Source: Portevinia maculata (taxonomy: Eukaryota; Arthropoda; Insecta; Diptera; Syrphidae). From it: a stretch of 64,000 nucleotides of DNA. The notes below the pieces were generated by a model, which did no database searches, was not told where the DNA came from, and was given only the letters and a program-made list of their open reading frames with translations. The DNA lies in NCBI GenBank assembly GCA_949715645.1, contig OX454528.1:56374513-56438512 (forward strand). The letters are read 5' to 3'. The position numbers were made by a program, and so were the translations under genes. Positions 1 to 9,858 of the stretch are shown here, in pieces (position 1 is the stretch's first letter; the number at the start of each line of letters is the position of its first letter).

Positions 1-14
1 GATAGACAACTGCC

Positions 15-1150
15 TTGACAATGGAAGCTGCTGATCAGGCATCGCATGTGTTCCAACGCGTAAGGGAAATGACAGCCGTTGAATGCTCATGGCAAAGAAC
101 AGACATCGTAGACCGGAACAGAGATAACAGAGGTCAAATGCGCTGCTGGAACTGCAACAAAATAGGGCACCTACAGAGACAGTGCAGAGCTCCACCCAGA
201 CAAGGCAGTTGTCCACATTGCGGGCCTAGGAGACGCAACGAAGATGCAGTTGGCAGGGATAATATCCATCCTGTAGATATAGCTTCGCAGAACCAGCGGC
301 AGAAGTTGGTTTCCGGAATCGATGACCCTAGGACCACAATTCAAGTCTCCCAAACCAAACGAGGAAACCAGAGTCTAACAGTGGAAGCCTATATAGGTCA
401 AAATAAGTGCGTGGCAACCATCGACACCGGTGCCACCGCTTCAATTATAATGTCCGTCAGTCTTGGTTGCACAACACCAGCAGTTACTGTCTGAAAACAG
501 CAACAGGAGCGACAGCGAAAGTGTATTGAGAGGTCATACAAACAATAAATTTGGCCGGATTAGCATTCTCCCACGCTTTCCTAGTAGCCGATATATGTGA
601 CGAATGCATCATTTTAACCGATTTCATGAAGGCGCATGATGTAGTATTGGACATTGGTATGCAAGTACTCAAGTATCGCAACGTAGAGATTCCGATGGTG
701 TACGGGAACGAAAACGCCGCATCCATGAGAACAGTCATTAGTAAGGACCACCTTCTTCAGAGACACTGATTTGGACAAAGCTGGAAGGTGATCCTGGGAG
801 CCACCGATTCTTTCTAGTTGAGCCAGAAGACAACCACTGCCGAAACTGCGTTGTTGGAAAAATGCTTGTCGAGCCGAAGAACAATAGAACGAGTTCTTAA
901 TGCGGAACACAAAAGCGTCAAATTGAAGCAAGGTGAGGTGGTTGGAAAGTGTGTACCGGTTACTGCCATCACGAAACTATCGCAGGAAGGTGTTGCGAAG
1001 CCTCGTTCACCAATGGGAATGACTGAGGTCAAAAGAACTTTATTCCAGCACTGCGATCTGAATCGGGAGCAGCAAGCCTTGGCAGGGAACCTCATCAACG
1101 AGTTTGCTGATATATTCGCTTCGGGACTGCGAGTATGGCCGAACACACCT
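15..1150 (+). pseudogene. gag 3' end fused to protease (copy A), frameshifted
   Basis: The reading frame begins in gag, contains a CCHC zinc knuckle of form CX2CX4HX4C (CWNCNKIGHLQRQC) near 150-185, and runs straight into the protease with the aspartic-protease motif IDTGATAS near 420-450. In copy B gag and pol lie in different frames. Here a stretch of about 30 bp that holds the slip site in copy B is absent, so the two are joined in one frame. An 11-bp deletion just after the DTG motif breaks the frame near 450, and the rest of the protease continues in other frames at 551-769 and 818-1153. Clearly dead. Confidence 0.82.
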
Positions 1151-2525
1151 TGAACAACACCGGATAGACACTGGAGATGCGAGACCGATTCGTCAGCCTC
1201 CCAGACGATTACCATTGGCTAAGCAGACGGAGGTTGCAGAGATGGTGTCGACGATGGAGAAGGAAGGAGTAATCGAATGCTCTAAAAGCCCATGGGCATC
1301 TCCAATTGTCCTAGTCAAAAAGAAAGATGGCAGCACTCGGTTCTGTGTAGACTATCGCCAACTGAATAATGTCACCAAAAAGGATAGCTACCCTCTACCA
1401 AGGATTGACGATACGCTGGATACACTGTCCGGAGCTCGATGGTTTTCCACTCTAGATCTGAAGAGTGGCTACTGGCAAGTGCAGATACATCCGGAAGACC
1501 GTGAGAAAACAGCTTTCACAGCAGGAAACGGGCTCTGGCAATTCACAGTAATGCCATTTGGACTGTGTAACGCGCCGGCAACCTTTGAGCGACTAATGGA
1601 GCGTGTTTTGTTGGGGCTAACATGGAAAACGTGTTTGGTCTACTTGGACGATGTCATCGTGGTTGGAAAAACGTTTAAAGAACATCGAGATAACTTGAAG
1701 GAAGTGTTCCAGAGACTACGAAGTGCACAATTAAAGCTTAACCCGAAAAAGTGTGATCTCTTTAGATCTGAGGTAAAATATCTGGGGCACATCATCTCGT
1801 CCGAAGGAGTAAGGACTGACCCAGAGAAGGTCGATGCGGTGAAAAATTGGCCCGTTCCCAAAGACAAACACCAACTGAGAAGCTTCCTGGGAGTTGCAAC
1901 TTACTACAGACGGTTTGTGAAGGACTTCGCAAGGATCGCAAAGAGCTTGCTTCAACTGACGGAAAAGGGAAAACCATTTAAATGGTCAGGTGAATGCGAA
2001 GCGAGTTTCAAGAGTCTCAAACACCAACTGTGTGATGCTTCAATTCTAGCGTACCCTACTCCAGGAAAGACATTTATTGTAGATGCCGACGCTAGTAATG
2101 TTGGGATCGGAGCCGTTCTTTCGCAGATCCATGATGGCCAAGAGAGAGTAGTTTCCTACTTCAGTAAAGTGCTATCCAAGCCGGAGAGGAACTATTGCGT
2201 GACCAGGCGGGAACTCCTGGCTTTGATCCTGGCAACAAAGCACTTCCACAAGTACTTATATGGGCAGAAATTCATCCTGCGTACAGATCATGCGTCTCTA
2301 AAGTGGCTGCTGCAGTTTAAGAACCCTGAAGGACAAGTCGCGAGGTGGAATGAGCGGCTGCAGATGTATGACTACGAGATACAGCACCGAAAGGGAACTC
2401 TTCACTCCAACGCAGATGCCCTCTCCCGGCGACCCTGCAAGGCTGATTGTAAACATTGCGTACGCCAGGAGGAAAAAGATAAAGTGTCAGTCCAACGGTT
2501 GAGAGCTGAGCCCATTAGCGGCTAG
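1104..2525 (+). CDS. gypsy reverse transcriptase and RNase H (copy A)
   Basis: The open frame encodes a Ty3/gypsy reverse transcriptase with the catalytic YLDD box (LVYLDDVIVVGK, near 1635-1670), the upstream FSTLDLKSGYWQ motif and MPFGLCNAPATF. RNase H follows, with DADASNVGIGAVLSQ near 2085-2130 and TDHASLKWLL near 2285. It ends in a TAG at 2523-2525, and integrase sequence continues in frame after it. Copy B has a TAG at exactly the same codon. The true pol start lies upstream across a frameshift, so the start given is only the start of the open stretch. Confidence 0.88.
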   Translation: MLIYSLRDCEYGRTHLEQHRIDTGDARPIRQPPRRLPLAKQTEVAEMVSTMEKEGVIECSKSPWASPIVLVKKKDGSTRFCVDYRQLNNVTKKDSYPLPRIDDTLDTLSGARWFSTLDLKSGYWQVQIHPEDREKTAFTAGNGLWQFTVMPFGLCNAPATFERLMERVLLGLTWKTCLVYLDDVIVVGKTFKEHRDNLKEVFQRLRSAQLKLNPKKCDLFRSEVKYLGHIISSEGVRTDPEKVDAVKNWPVPKDKHQLRSFLGVATYYRRFVKDFARIAKSLLQLTEKGKPFKWSGECEASFKSLKHQLCDASILAYPTPGKTFIVDADASNVGIGAVLSQIHDGQERVVSYFSKVLSKPERNYCVTRRELLALILATKHFHKYLYGQKFILRTDHASLKWLLQFKNPEGQVARWNERLQMYDYEIQHRKGTLHSNADALSRRPCKADCKHCVRQEEKDKVSVQRLRAEPISG

Positions 2526-3299
2526 ATTGCACGGGAGATCCGGAATGCTCAACACGAAGATCCGGATATCGAGCCCATTCTCACCTGGAAGGAACATGAG
2601 GGCAAGCCGGACTGGCAGCAGATCTCCGATAAGAGTCCGGAACTGAAGGCATACTTGGCACAATGGGACTCACTTCATGTTCAGGGTGGCATTTTGAGAA
2701 GAAAATGGGAAAGTTCGGATGGAACATCAGCCGTGATGCAGCTTGTGGTACCCAGATCGAAAGTCAACGAAGTGCTTAGGTAACTGCATAATGGAGTGTC
2801 CGGAGGTCAATTAGGAGTAAATAAGACACTCGAAAAAGTGCGAGAACACTTTTACTGGATCCACGCAAGAGACGATGTCGAAAACTGGTGGCGAAAATGC
2901 GCCACTTGCGCAGCCAGTAAAGGCCCGAGAGTAAAAATGCAAGGCAAGATGCGTCAATACAACGTTGAAGTGCCCTTTGAAAGGATTGCAGTTGACATCG
3001 CAGGACCGTTTCCAGAAACCAACAGTGGAAACCGCTATATCCTCGTAGTGATGGACTACCTCACTAAATGGCCTGAAGCATTTGGTATACCTAACCAAGA
3101 AGCTAAAACCGTGGTAGAGCAGATTGTCTACAACTGGGTAAGCAGATTTGGCGTACCAATGGAATTTCACTCGGACCAAGGTCGAAACTTCGAGTCGAAG
3201 ATCTTTCAAGGAGTATGCCAGCTACTAGGTATTAAGAAGACAAGAACAACCCCGCTTCATTCACAATCGGACGGAACGGTGGAACGCCTCAATAGAACC
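2526..3299 (+). pseudogene. gypsy integrase, truncated (copy A)
   Basis: In frame after the TAG of the RT segment comes the linker and then integrase. A TAA near 2781 interrupts the N-terminal part (copy B has a glycine codon there). The HHCC zinc domain is intact in its cysteine pair (KCATC). The catalytic aspartates are visible in VDIAGPFPE and HSDQGRNFE, and the glutamate in TVERLNRT. The gene is cut at 3299, right after that motif, where the (TAA)n tract of a LINE tail starts. Confidence 0.85.
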
Positions 3300-3329
3300 T
3301 TAATAATAATAATAATAATATTTGGTTAC
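3300..3329 (-). repeat. (TAA)n tail plus short 3' end of LINE-Z
   Basis: About seven TAA units followed by TATTTGGTTAC lie between the broken integrase and the Y 5' LTR. Read on the minus strand this is a (TTA)n microsatellite tail of a non-LTR element, whose body resumes at 12433 beyond Y. The shared GTTA at 3325-3328 and 12433-12436 is the likely Y target duplication. Confidence 0.6.
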
Positions 3330-3453
3330 TGTTGTATTGGCAGCACTCCTACTTAATGTTAACTATCCTATGCTATGCTACTCGATGTTACGTTGACATA
3401 TTGTCATGAATAAATGGTAATGGACTACTACTTGTCAAATCGTTCTTAACACA
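3330..3453 (+). repeat. Y 5' LTR
   Basis: A 124-bp direct repeat of 12315-12432, with TG...CA ends. It differs mainly by six extra bases (GGTAAT after AATAAAT) and a few substitutions. It contains an AATAAA-like signal near 3409-3415. Confidence 0.88.
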
Positions 3454-3470
3454 TGGTGGCAGCGGGAAAA
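3454..3470 (+). promoter_or_regulatory. Y primer-binding site
   Basis: TGGTGGCAGCGGG follows the 5' LTR immediately, the expected place and TGG start of a tRNA primer site. I do not assign the tRNA. Confidence 0.6.
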
Positions 3471-3621
3471 AATTAAAGAAAAAAAACCGGGAATAATTGA
3501 AAAAAAAGGACAAGAAAAGGACTTAAAACATATGAGATAAACAGGAAAAATAACAAAAAGGTAATTAATAAAAACCTTGAGAAGAAAAAATCAACCAACC
3601 ACGTGTAATTAATTGCATGGC
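3471..3621 (+). other. Y leader
   Basis: A-rich untranslated leader between primer site and gag. No other signal seen. Confidence 0.5.
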
Positions 3622-3927
3622 ATGACCGAGGAATCGAAGAAGGAGCAAGCGAGCACCACAGCTAAAATAAAAACTAGATCATCATCACCAGCACCAACAA
3701 TATCTAGGAACTCCAAAATGCAGACCCCATTAACACTTTCGGCACCAGAAGAGTTTTCATTTATACCGTCCGAATGGGAAAAATGGACCAGGCGATTTGA
3801 GAGATATCGCAATGGAAATGGACTACATGAGGCACCGGAGAAGACCCAGGTAAATATCCTAATATATTGCATGGGCGAAAAAGCCGAGGAAATTTACAGT
3901 TCTTTTAAACCACAACCCGAAACATAT
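3622..3927 (+). pseudogene. Y gag, N-terminal half
   Basis: The frame opens at ATG 3622 and encodes a polar N-terminus, then a capsid-like segment containing PSEWEKWTRRFERYR and ILIYCMGEKAEEIY, patterns usual in insect gypsy gag capsids. It is interrupted at 3927 by the poly(A) end of LINE W, which sits in antisense. The continuation is at 8523, after the duplicated target CCCGAAACATAT. Confidence 0.75.
3915..3927. repeat. Target-site duplication of LINE W (left)
   Basis: ACCCGAAACATAT is repeated exactly at 8510-8522 on the other side of W. Confidence 0.9.
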
Positions 3928-4029
3928 TTTTTTTTTTTTTTTTTTTTGTCGGGATGTGTGAAACTTTCTGCACTGGAGCACTCAGACTCAATACTGGTCC
4001 ATTGTACTGCCAGGCAGACACACCACATT

Positions 4030-7000
4030 TTACTGTGGGAATTTACTCGTTTTTCTAAGAAAAACGAGAAGGCGCTTCAATGATAAGGAGCTTAGGTTTA
4101 CAGCACTCACCATATCCGCACCAAATACCTGCCACCTGATACGAGCAAAAGCAGGACAATCACAGACGAAATGTTCCGCAGTGTCGTCGCTTTCTCCACA
4201 GGCTTCGCAGTTGGTGGTGTCGCTTAGGCCTAGCACCTTAAGGTGTTTGGCAAAAGCGTAGTGTCCCGTAAGAACGCCAATAGTCTGTCTGCAGTCTTTT
4301 CTGTTGAGAGACAACAAGAATGCCGCGGATTTCCCACAGACGTCGGGGAGCATTTGCTTAGTCTGTCTGCACCCTGGAGAGTCATGCCAACGGCGATTGT
4401 GTTCATAGGAAACCCAACCGTCAATGGAAGCCCTGACCGAGGACGCAGGCAGACAGATCGCTGGTTCAGGTCCTGAGAGGTCCCCCTCTGAGCCTTGTCT
4501 AGCAAGTTCATCGGAGATCTCATTTCCCGTGATCCCGTTATGACCCGGGACCCAGACAAGTTTAAGTGAATTCAGCCTTCCGACCGAATTCAGAGATATC
4601 TTGCATTCTCGTACTATTTTGGAGGTAGTTAAGGGTTTGAGTAAGGCCTTAAGCGCAGCCTGACTGTCGCTACAGACGCAGATACTTCGCCCCCTCCACC
4701 TGTTCCTCGTAACATAGTCCATGGCCATTAGGATAGCATAAGTCTCTGTTTGGAAGACTGACGCATGTTTGCCTAACGGAAAGAAAAGTCTAACGCTATC
4801 GCTCTCCACGAAGACACCAGCACCAGATCCTTGATCGGTTTTGGAGCCATCCGTAAAGATTCGACTGCATTCCCTTCCAGGTTCAGAGTCCGGCCAGAGC
4901 CAGTCCTGGACGCGAGGAAAGTCGACCTCGTATTTGCGCTTTAGCCGAAGTTCCGGTGTCATCGCATCAGACGGCATATCCATAAGACAGGAGTCGAAGG
5001 ACAACCGTTGGGCAAGTTCATCAAAACTCCAGTGCGAGTTATACCAAAAGCCACCTCTTGTAAGACGTGAGATAGCCTTGATTGTACAGCCCATGATGTA
5101 AACATCAAGGGGCGGAAGGTTCAATAGTGCATCTAGGCCGGAGCCAGGCGTGCTGGGGAAGGCCCCCGTGCAGCCGAGACATACCTGCCTTTGGAGTTTG
5201 GCAAAAGCAGCAGTGACGTATTTACGTGAAAGCTTATTCCACCAAACAACCGATGCGTATGCTATAAATGGTCTTATCATAGCCGTATAAATCCATAGGA
5301 CTCTTTTCGGTGATAAGCCCCATGTCTTGCCGAAAATGCCTTTGCACTGCCAGAAAATAGACAGCGCCTTGGCAGTCTTCAGCTCAACATGTTTGGACCA
5401 AAGAAGTTTGCTATCCAGGATGACTCCCAGATACTTTGCTTCATTGGAGAGTTGGATTGTGACGCCTTTTAGCACTGGCTGAGTCAACCCGACCAGCTTC
5501 CTCCTTCTCGTAAAGAGAACAACCTCAGTTTTAAGAGGATTGACCGAGAGCCCATTCCTAGTGCACCATTCGTCGATCACGTCAAGGGCCGCCTGCGCCT
5601 TGGCGCATACAGTCGCTAGGCATGATCCAACAGAAAGCACGGCAACATCATCCGCGTACGCCTGAGCGTAAATATTAGAACTGTTGAGTGCGTTCAACAG
5701 AGAGTCGACCAGCATACACCACAGCAGTGGAGACATGACGCCGCCTTGCGGGCAGCCTCTGTTTACCCCCGCCATAACATAGCGGCCACAATCCGCATCC
5801 GCAACCAACGTTCTATTCATTAGCATTGCTTTAATCCACAACACCAATGGTTCGTCTACTCCGTGTTGTCTGGCGGAGCTGCACATGCTATCAAAAGTCG
5901 CATTGTCAAAAGCACCCTCAATATCGATGAAAATGCCCATCGCGTATTCTTTTCTGTCAAGCGCGCCTTCAATTCTACCAACTAGATTTTGGAGCGCAGT
6001 CTCGCAGGATTTTCCGCGTTGATAGGCATGTTGCATCGGAGATAGTGGGTGCAATCGCAAAGCACCTTTGCGCACGTGAAGCTCGACCAGCCTTTCCAAG
6101 CTTTTCAGCAAGAAAGAAGTCAGACTGATTGGTCTGAAGCTCTTGGCGAGCGAGTAGTCACTTCTGCCAATTTTTGGTATGAATGCCACTCTAACTGTAC
6201 GCCAGGGTGTTGGAATGTATGCCAGTGCTAGGACAGCGGTGAAGATTTTCTTCATAGTCGGTATCAGCTGGTTTGTACATTGTTGCAGCATGGCTGGGTA
6301 TATTCCGTCCGTACCAGGCGACTTGAAGCCGTCAAAAGACGCAAATGCGTATTTAATGGCCTCGTCCGTCACCACGGCCTTCGCAATATACCAGCTACGC
6401 CGAGTTGTTTGTCTTGGCTCACTCATAGTCTCGGTAATCGGGCCTGGTTGTGAACCAATTGTAATCTGGTTACCCGGAAAGTGAGACTCCAGCAGATAAC
6501 TAAGAGTTTCCGCTTTCGTCTCAGTGAAGGTGCCATCAAGTTTTCTAAGTGAGTCCAGTTTGGCTGGTTTGCCCTTTTTCAGAACTTTAACCAACCTACT
6601 AGTTTCACCCAGCTTTTCAATCTTTTCGCAGAAATTCTTATAAGAAGCACTTTTCGATACCCGAATTAGCCTCTTATATTCCTTCTGCTTCGATCGGTAG
6701 AGATTCCAGTCTGTCTCCAAAACAGTCTTGAGTGACCTATTTAGAAGCTTTCTAGCTTCTCTACGAATTCTTTGCAGTTCCGAGCTCCACCAGGAAACCG
6801 GTGTTCTGCCAGGGGGTTTGCTTACTGGGCACGTCAGTTCAAAACAGCTAGTAATGGCACTATTCAGGTCTTGAACAGCTTCCTCTACCTTTTGTCTCGT
6901 CCTGAGTTTGGTTGGAGTTTTGAGAGTTTTCCCTAATTCCTCCCTGAAGCGTATCCAGTTGGTTTTTCTCGGATTCCTCCTCTCCTGCAAAGTTATGGCT

Positions 7001-8361
7001 TCGCATTCGATTTGGAATTCGATGTATCTATGGTCTGAGAGGGACACCTCCGAAGAGACCCTCCAGTTAGTAACCGCCTTAAAGTATCTATTTGATAAAG
7101 TTAGGTCGATCACTTCCTGTCTTCTTGACGTCACAAAAGTTGGTTGCGAGCCAACATTGTTGATAGTAAGATCAGATGATAGAATGAAATCCAGGAGATG
7201 GTTTCCTCGCATGTTGCATTTGCTGCTGCCCCAAACAGTGTTTTGAGCATTGGCATCACAGCATATAACTAGGCCCATCTTCCTGGTGTCGCAATAGTCA
7301 ATGAGTTCAGCAATTGCCCTCGGTGGTGGAGGCACTACCGAATCATAGGGGAGATAAGCTGACGCCACGATGAAGGTCTTCCAATTTCCATTTGTTTCGT
7401 AGCTAATGGCTGCAGCAACCAAATCTTGGCCACAAAATTGTCCAAGCTTAGTCGCTGAGAAAAGGTTCGACACAGCAAGACAAGCCCTTGGTCTCTCGGA
7501 CCGCTCGTCACAGAGTATCGTAGTGCCACGGACACCTCCAAGGCCACAGATGCGATTTTTCCACACCCATGGCTCCTGTATGGATATTATGTGGGCTTTT
7601 GTATTCAACACAGAAAGCTTTTTACTGATGAGTGCAGTAGCAGCCTTGGAGTGTTGAAGGTTAATCTGAGTAAATCCAATCATTGGAAATACATCAGTCA
7701 TACTAGTGGAAGGGCACGCAGAAGGTGCGCGCGCAGTTCCACCGACAGGAGTGCTTGAGGTCTTCTTCCTCCGTTTGTTCCTGTTCGAGCTATTGGAAGG
7801 GGAGGCAGCGTTGGTTACAGTCAGCTGGCTGGTTTCGGTTGGGGTAACCTCTGCCGACCTGCATCTCTTTTCCGTCGCCGCCGGGGAAGGGCAGTTCTCA
7901 GCGCTTGCGCCTTCAACTGGCGGTGCAGTTTCTTCGCGCCGCACGATAGCCGCCTTTCTCCTTTTCCTCTTTCGCTGGCTCTTAGATGGACGCTGACCAG
8001 TGGACGCCGCCTCTGTGGCCCGTTTCACCTGTTCGGTTTCGCAGGCCTCGTCGGCAGCATCACACCTATCGGCTGTCTGTCTATTGGTCTGAAGATTAAG
8101 CGTATCAGGTTGAACCTCTCCGCCACTTTCTTCATGTTTCCAGCCCAGTCTACCGAACGTGTCGGAGATAGAGCTGCAGGAATCTTCGGAAGCAAACCTT
8201 TTCGCAACTCGAAGGTCAACGCCTGTACAGGCGGGGGGTATATGTATGTCGGTTGGGGCCTCCAGAATCCGTGCCCCGACCGTGGTCGAAAAGACCACGG
8301 GTGGATTTTCGCCCATGCGAGTACCACCTGGAGTATTTGAATCATTAAGTTGTTCCTGCAT
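4030..8361 (-). CDS. LINE W polyprotein: endonuclease, reverse transcriptase, RNase H
   Basis: The first ATG inside the element is at 8361 and the frame stays open for about 1,443 codons. The N-terminal 200 residues are low-complexity and basic (SKSQRKRKRRKAA), with no CCHC knuckle visible. An AP-type endonuclease follows (IISIQEPW near 7580; SDHRYIEF near 7030), then RT around residues 700-960 with FIPKIGRSDY and the catalytic AYADDVAVL (near 5650). RNase H has IFTDGSKTD and VWVPGHNGITGN, and the C-terminal knuckle is CEACGESDDTAEHFVCDC. No stop or frameshift interrupts it, so it may be a recently active copy. A separate ORF1 is not seen, either fused or lost by 5' truncation. Confidence 0.88.
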   Translation of the reverse strand: MQEQLNDSNTPGGTRMGENPPVVFSTTVGARILEAPTDIHIPPACTGVDLRVAKRFASEDSCSSISDTFGRLGWKHEESGGEVQPDTLNLQTNRQTADRCDAADEACETEQVKRATEAASTGQRPSKSQRKRKRRKAAIVRREETAPPVEGASAENCPSPAATEKRCRSAEVTPTETSQLTVTNAASPSNSSNRNKRRKKTSSTPVGGTARAPSACPSTSMTDVFPMIGFTQINLQHSKAATALISKKLSVLNTKAHIISIQEPWVWKNRICGLGGVRGTTILCDERSERPRACLAVSNLFSATKLGQFCGQDLVAAAISYETNGNWKTFIVASAYLPYDSVVPPPPRAIAELIDYCDTRKMGLVICCDANAQNTVWGSSKCNMRGNHLLDFILSSDLTINNVGSQPTFVTSRRQEVIDLTLSNRYFKAVTNWRVSSEVSLSDHRYIEFQIECEAITLQERRNPRKTNWIRFREELGKTLKTPTKLRTRQKVEEAVQDLNSAITSCFELTCPVSKPPGRTPVSWWSSELQRIRREARKLLNRSLKTVLETDWNLYRSKQKEYKRLIRVSKSASYKNFCEKIEKLGETSRLVKVLKKGKPAKLDSLRKLDGTFTETKAETLSYLLESHFPGNQITIGSQPGPITETMSEPRQTTRRSWYIAKAVVTDEAIKYAFASFDGFKSPGTDGIYPAMLQQCTNQLIPTMKKIFTAVLALAYIPTPWRTVRVAFIPKIGRSDYSLAKSFRPISLTSFLLKSLERLVELHVRKGALRLHPLSPMQHAYQRGKSCETALQNLVGRIEGALDRKEYAMGIFIDIEGAFDNATFDSMCSSARQHGVDEPLVLWIKAMLMNRTLVADADCGRYVMAGVNRGCPQGGVMSPLLWCMLVDSLLNALNSSNIYAQAYADDVAVLSVGSCLATVCAKAQAALDVIDEWCTRNGLSVNPLKTEVVLFTRRRKLVGLTQPVLKGVTIQLSNEAKYLGVILDSKLLWSKHVELKTAKALSIFWQCKGIFGKTWGLSPKRVLWIYTAMIRPFIAYASVVWWNKLSRKYVTAAFAKLQRQVCLGCTGAFPSTPGSGLDALLNLPPLDVYIMGCTIKAISRLTRGGFWYNSHWSFDELAQRLSFDSCLMDMPSDAMTPELRLKRKYEVDFPRVQDWLWPDSEPGRECSRIFTDGSKTDQGSGAGVFVESDSVRLFFPLGKHASVFQTETYAILMAMDYVTRNRWRGRSICVCSDSQAALKALLKPLTTSKIVRECKISLNSVGRLNSLKLVWVPGHNGITGNEISDELARQGSEGDLSGPEPAICLPASSVRASIDGWVSYEHNRRWHDSPGCRQTKQMLPDVCGKSAAFLLSLNRKDCRQTIGVLTGHYAFAKHLKVLGLSDTTNCEACGESDDTAEHFVCDCPAFARIRWQVFGADMVSAVNLSSLSLKRLLVFLRKTSKFPQ

Positions 8362-8509
8362 ACTTGTTTTTTGGTTTGGTTCGCGATAGAGCTTTGACGG
8401 TGTATAAAACGCCGCTATGACTCTAAAACCTCGGATCACGAACGTATCGTACCGAGGTCCCCCTATCCACCACCTGGGGACGCGCCTGGTGGGTAACCAA
8501 CCCGACAGG
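8362..8509 (-). other. W 5' region with predicted hairpins
   Basis: The first 150 bases of W hold two clear inverted repeats on the minus strand. One is CCACC...GGTGG near 8465-8495, the other is ACCTCGG...CCGAGGT near 8429-8461. The region is GC-rich relative to the surroundings and may be an internal promoter or structured 5' RNA. Confidence 0.4.
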
Positions 8510-8522
8510 ACCCGAAACATAT
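8510..8522. repeat. Target-site duplication of LINE W (right)
   Basis: Exact repeat of 3915-3927. Confidence 0.9.
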
Positions 8523-8987
8523 ACTGCATGCATAAATAAATTTGAAGAATATTTCATACCAAAGCGAAATATTATATATGAACGAACTAAGTTTCTGAAA
8601 AGAAATCAGGGCGACGAATCGGGCGAAGAATTTGTAACAGCTTTATTTGCATTAGCAAAGCACTGTGAATGGGGGAGTCTTCTAAACGACATGATATTGT
8701 TAACTTTAGTCGTAGGCATGAGAGACGAAAGTTTAAGTGACAGGCTACAACTAGACCCAAGTCTCACTTTGGAAAAAGCAATCTGTTCACTGCGGCAGGT
8801 TGAAGAGCTGTACCGACAAAAGAAAGATCTCCAACTTACAACAGCACCACACATTTGCAAAGTAGAGCGATCCGGGGATCATCAAAAACGTAGATTAGAG
8901 AAACAAAAAAAATTGCCAGATAGAGGAAAACAAAAACATCAGCCAGGGGAAACAGGGGGCAGAGAAGTGCATGCGATGTGGGTTTGA
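8523..8987 (+). pseudogene. Y gag, C-terminal half of capsid
   Basis: Continuation of gag after W. The translation includes FLKRNQGDESGEEFVTAL and LTLVVGMRDESLSDRLQ, a typical retrotransposon-gag pattern, followed by a basic linker. A stop (TAA) lies near 8534 in the frame that continues from before W, and the frame ends at 8987, just before the zinc knuckles. Confidence 0.75.
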
Positions 8988-9192
8988 ACGACACAGTTAT
9001 GATAAGTGTCCGGCGAAAAATGCAAACTGCAAAAAATGCAACAAGTGCGGACATTATGCAAGAGTCTGTTGGTCAAGAGGGGTCTGGGAAGTTAGTGAGG
9101 AGCGAAGGAGAAGCAGAAAGAACGAAGGCAGAGAGGAAGAAGAGGAATACTTCGTAGGCATGGTGACCGACAATTGGTCTGTTGATTTATGA
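8971..9192 (+). pseudogene. Y gag nucleocapsid zinc knuckles
   Basis: A cysteine-rich segment holds a knuckle CNKCGHYARVC and an upstream degenerate one (CGFERHSYDKC). It is in a different frame from 8691-8987, so one frameshift separates capsid and nucleocapsid. It ends at a TGA at 9190. Confidence 0.72.
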
Positions 9193-9195
9193 CTA

Positions 9196-9858
9196 AATAA
9201 CAAGAAAGTTACATTTAAAGTTGACACAGGTGCAGATGTCACATTAGTGCCCTGGTCAGCAGTAGAAGATTTGAGGAGTTTGTGTCTCGAAAAAACGGCA
9301 ACAAAACTATACGGAGTTGGACAGAAAATAAACATACTGGGAAAGGCTAAGGTTTGTTTGAAATATGGACAAGCAGACGTGGAAGAGATTATTTATATCA
9401 CAAAAGATGAGATAACACCGTTACTCGGGAAAACAGGAATAGAAAAACTTGGGTTAGTTAAAAAATTATTTGCAGTTTCTTCAAGGAACTGGGTACATGA
9501 ATTTAAAGAAGTTTTTGGTGGCTTAGGAACATTTAAAGAAAAATATGTTATCGAACTAAAACCCAATGCGGAACCATACGCAATATCAACTCCTCGAACA
9601 ATTCCGGTGCATTTGAGGGCAAAGGCTCAGGAGGAGTTAAACAAAATGCAGAGAGAGGTGGTGATAGCGCCTGTTGAGGAAGCGTCAGATTGGTGTGCGC
9701 CTATGGTTATTGTACCAAAGAAATGTGGTATCAGGATTTGTGTAGATCTGGGAAAACTTAACAAATGGGTGAAAAGGCAGATACATCCGATCCCGGGTAT
9801 TGATTACTCATTGGCGCAACTAACAGGTGCGACATTTTTTTACAAAATTGGACGCTAA
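9196..9858 (+). pseudogene. Y protease and start of RT
   Basis: The protease active site VDTGADVTLV lies near 9220-9250 in the frame that continues as the open stretch 9247-9858. Next come ITKDEITPLLGKTG (flap-side motif region) and the RT N-terminus with VIVPKKCGIRICVDLGKLN. The frame ends near 9856 in a run of T, and RT continues at 9827 in another frame. A one-base change in the T run is the likely cause. Confidence 0.8.

Larger units (their letters stand above)
1..3299 (+). mobile_element. mdg3-like Ty3/gypsy retrotransposon, copy A (decayed, 5' end outside window)
   Basis: This is a sense-strand copy of the same family as the nearly intact element at 29783-35842. It runs from late gag through protease, reverse transcriptase, RNase H and integrase, and stops abruptly at 3299 inside the integrase core, where a (TAA)n tract begins. 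Protein-level identity to copy B is very high in RT, but this copy has small deletions and frameshifts in protease and a stop in the integrase, so it is not coding-competent. The missing integrase end and 3' LTR are not found directly after the interruption, although a diverged LTR of a related type lies at 13000-13344. Confidence 0.9.
3928..8509 (-). mobile_element. LOA-like LINE W, apparently complete insertion
   Basis: A 4.58-kb minus-strand non-LTR element lies between exact 13-bp target duplications in the gag of Y. The 3' end (low coordinate) is a run of about 20 T on the + strand, that is a poly(A) tail. One long open frame fills almost the whole element. Its endonuclease start (QINLQHSKAA), RT, RNase H and C-terminal CCHC order fit the LOA/I/R1 side of LINEs. 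A second copy lies at 56905-58408 plus 63220-64000. Confidence 0.9.

Noticed and set aside
4230..4559. Open frames on the other frames or strand of LINE W (e.g. 4230-4559, 6908-7246, 7706-7996)
   Set aside because: They overlap the continuous W polyprotein and show no motif of their own.
8362..8509. HDV-like self-cleaving ribozyme at W 5' end
   Set aside because: Hairpins are present, but I could not fit the required double-pseudoknot pairing by eye. Kept only as a test to run.
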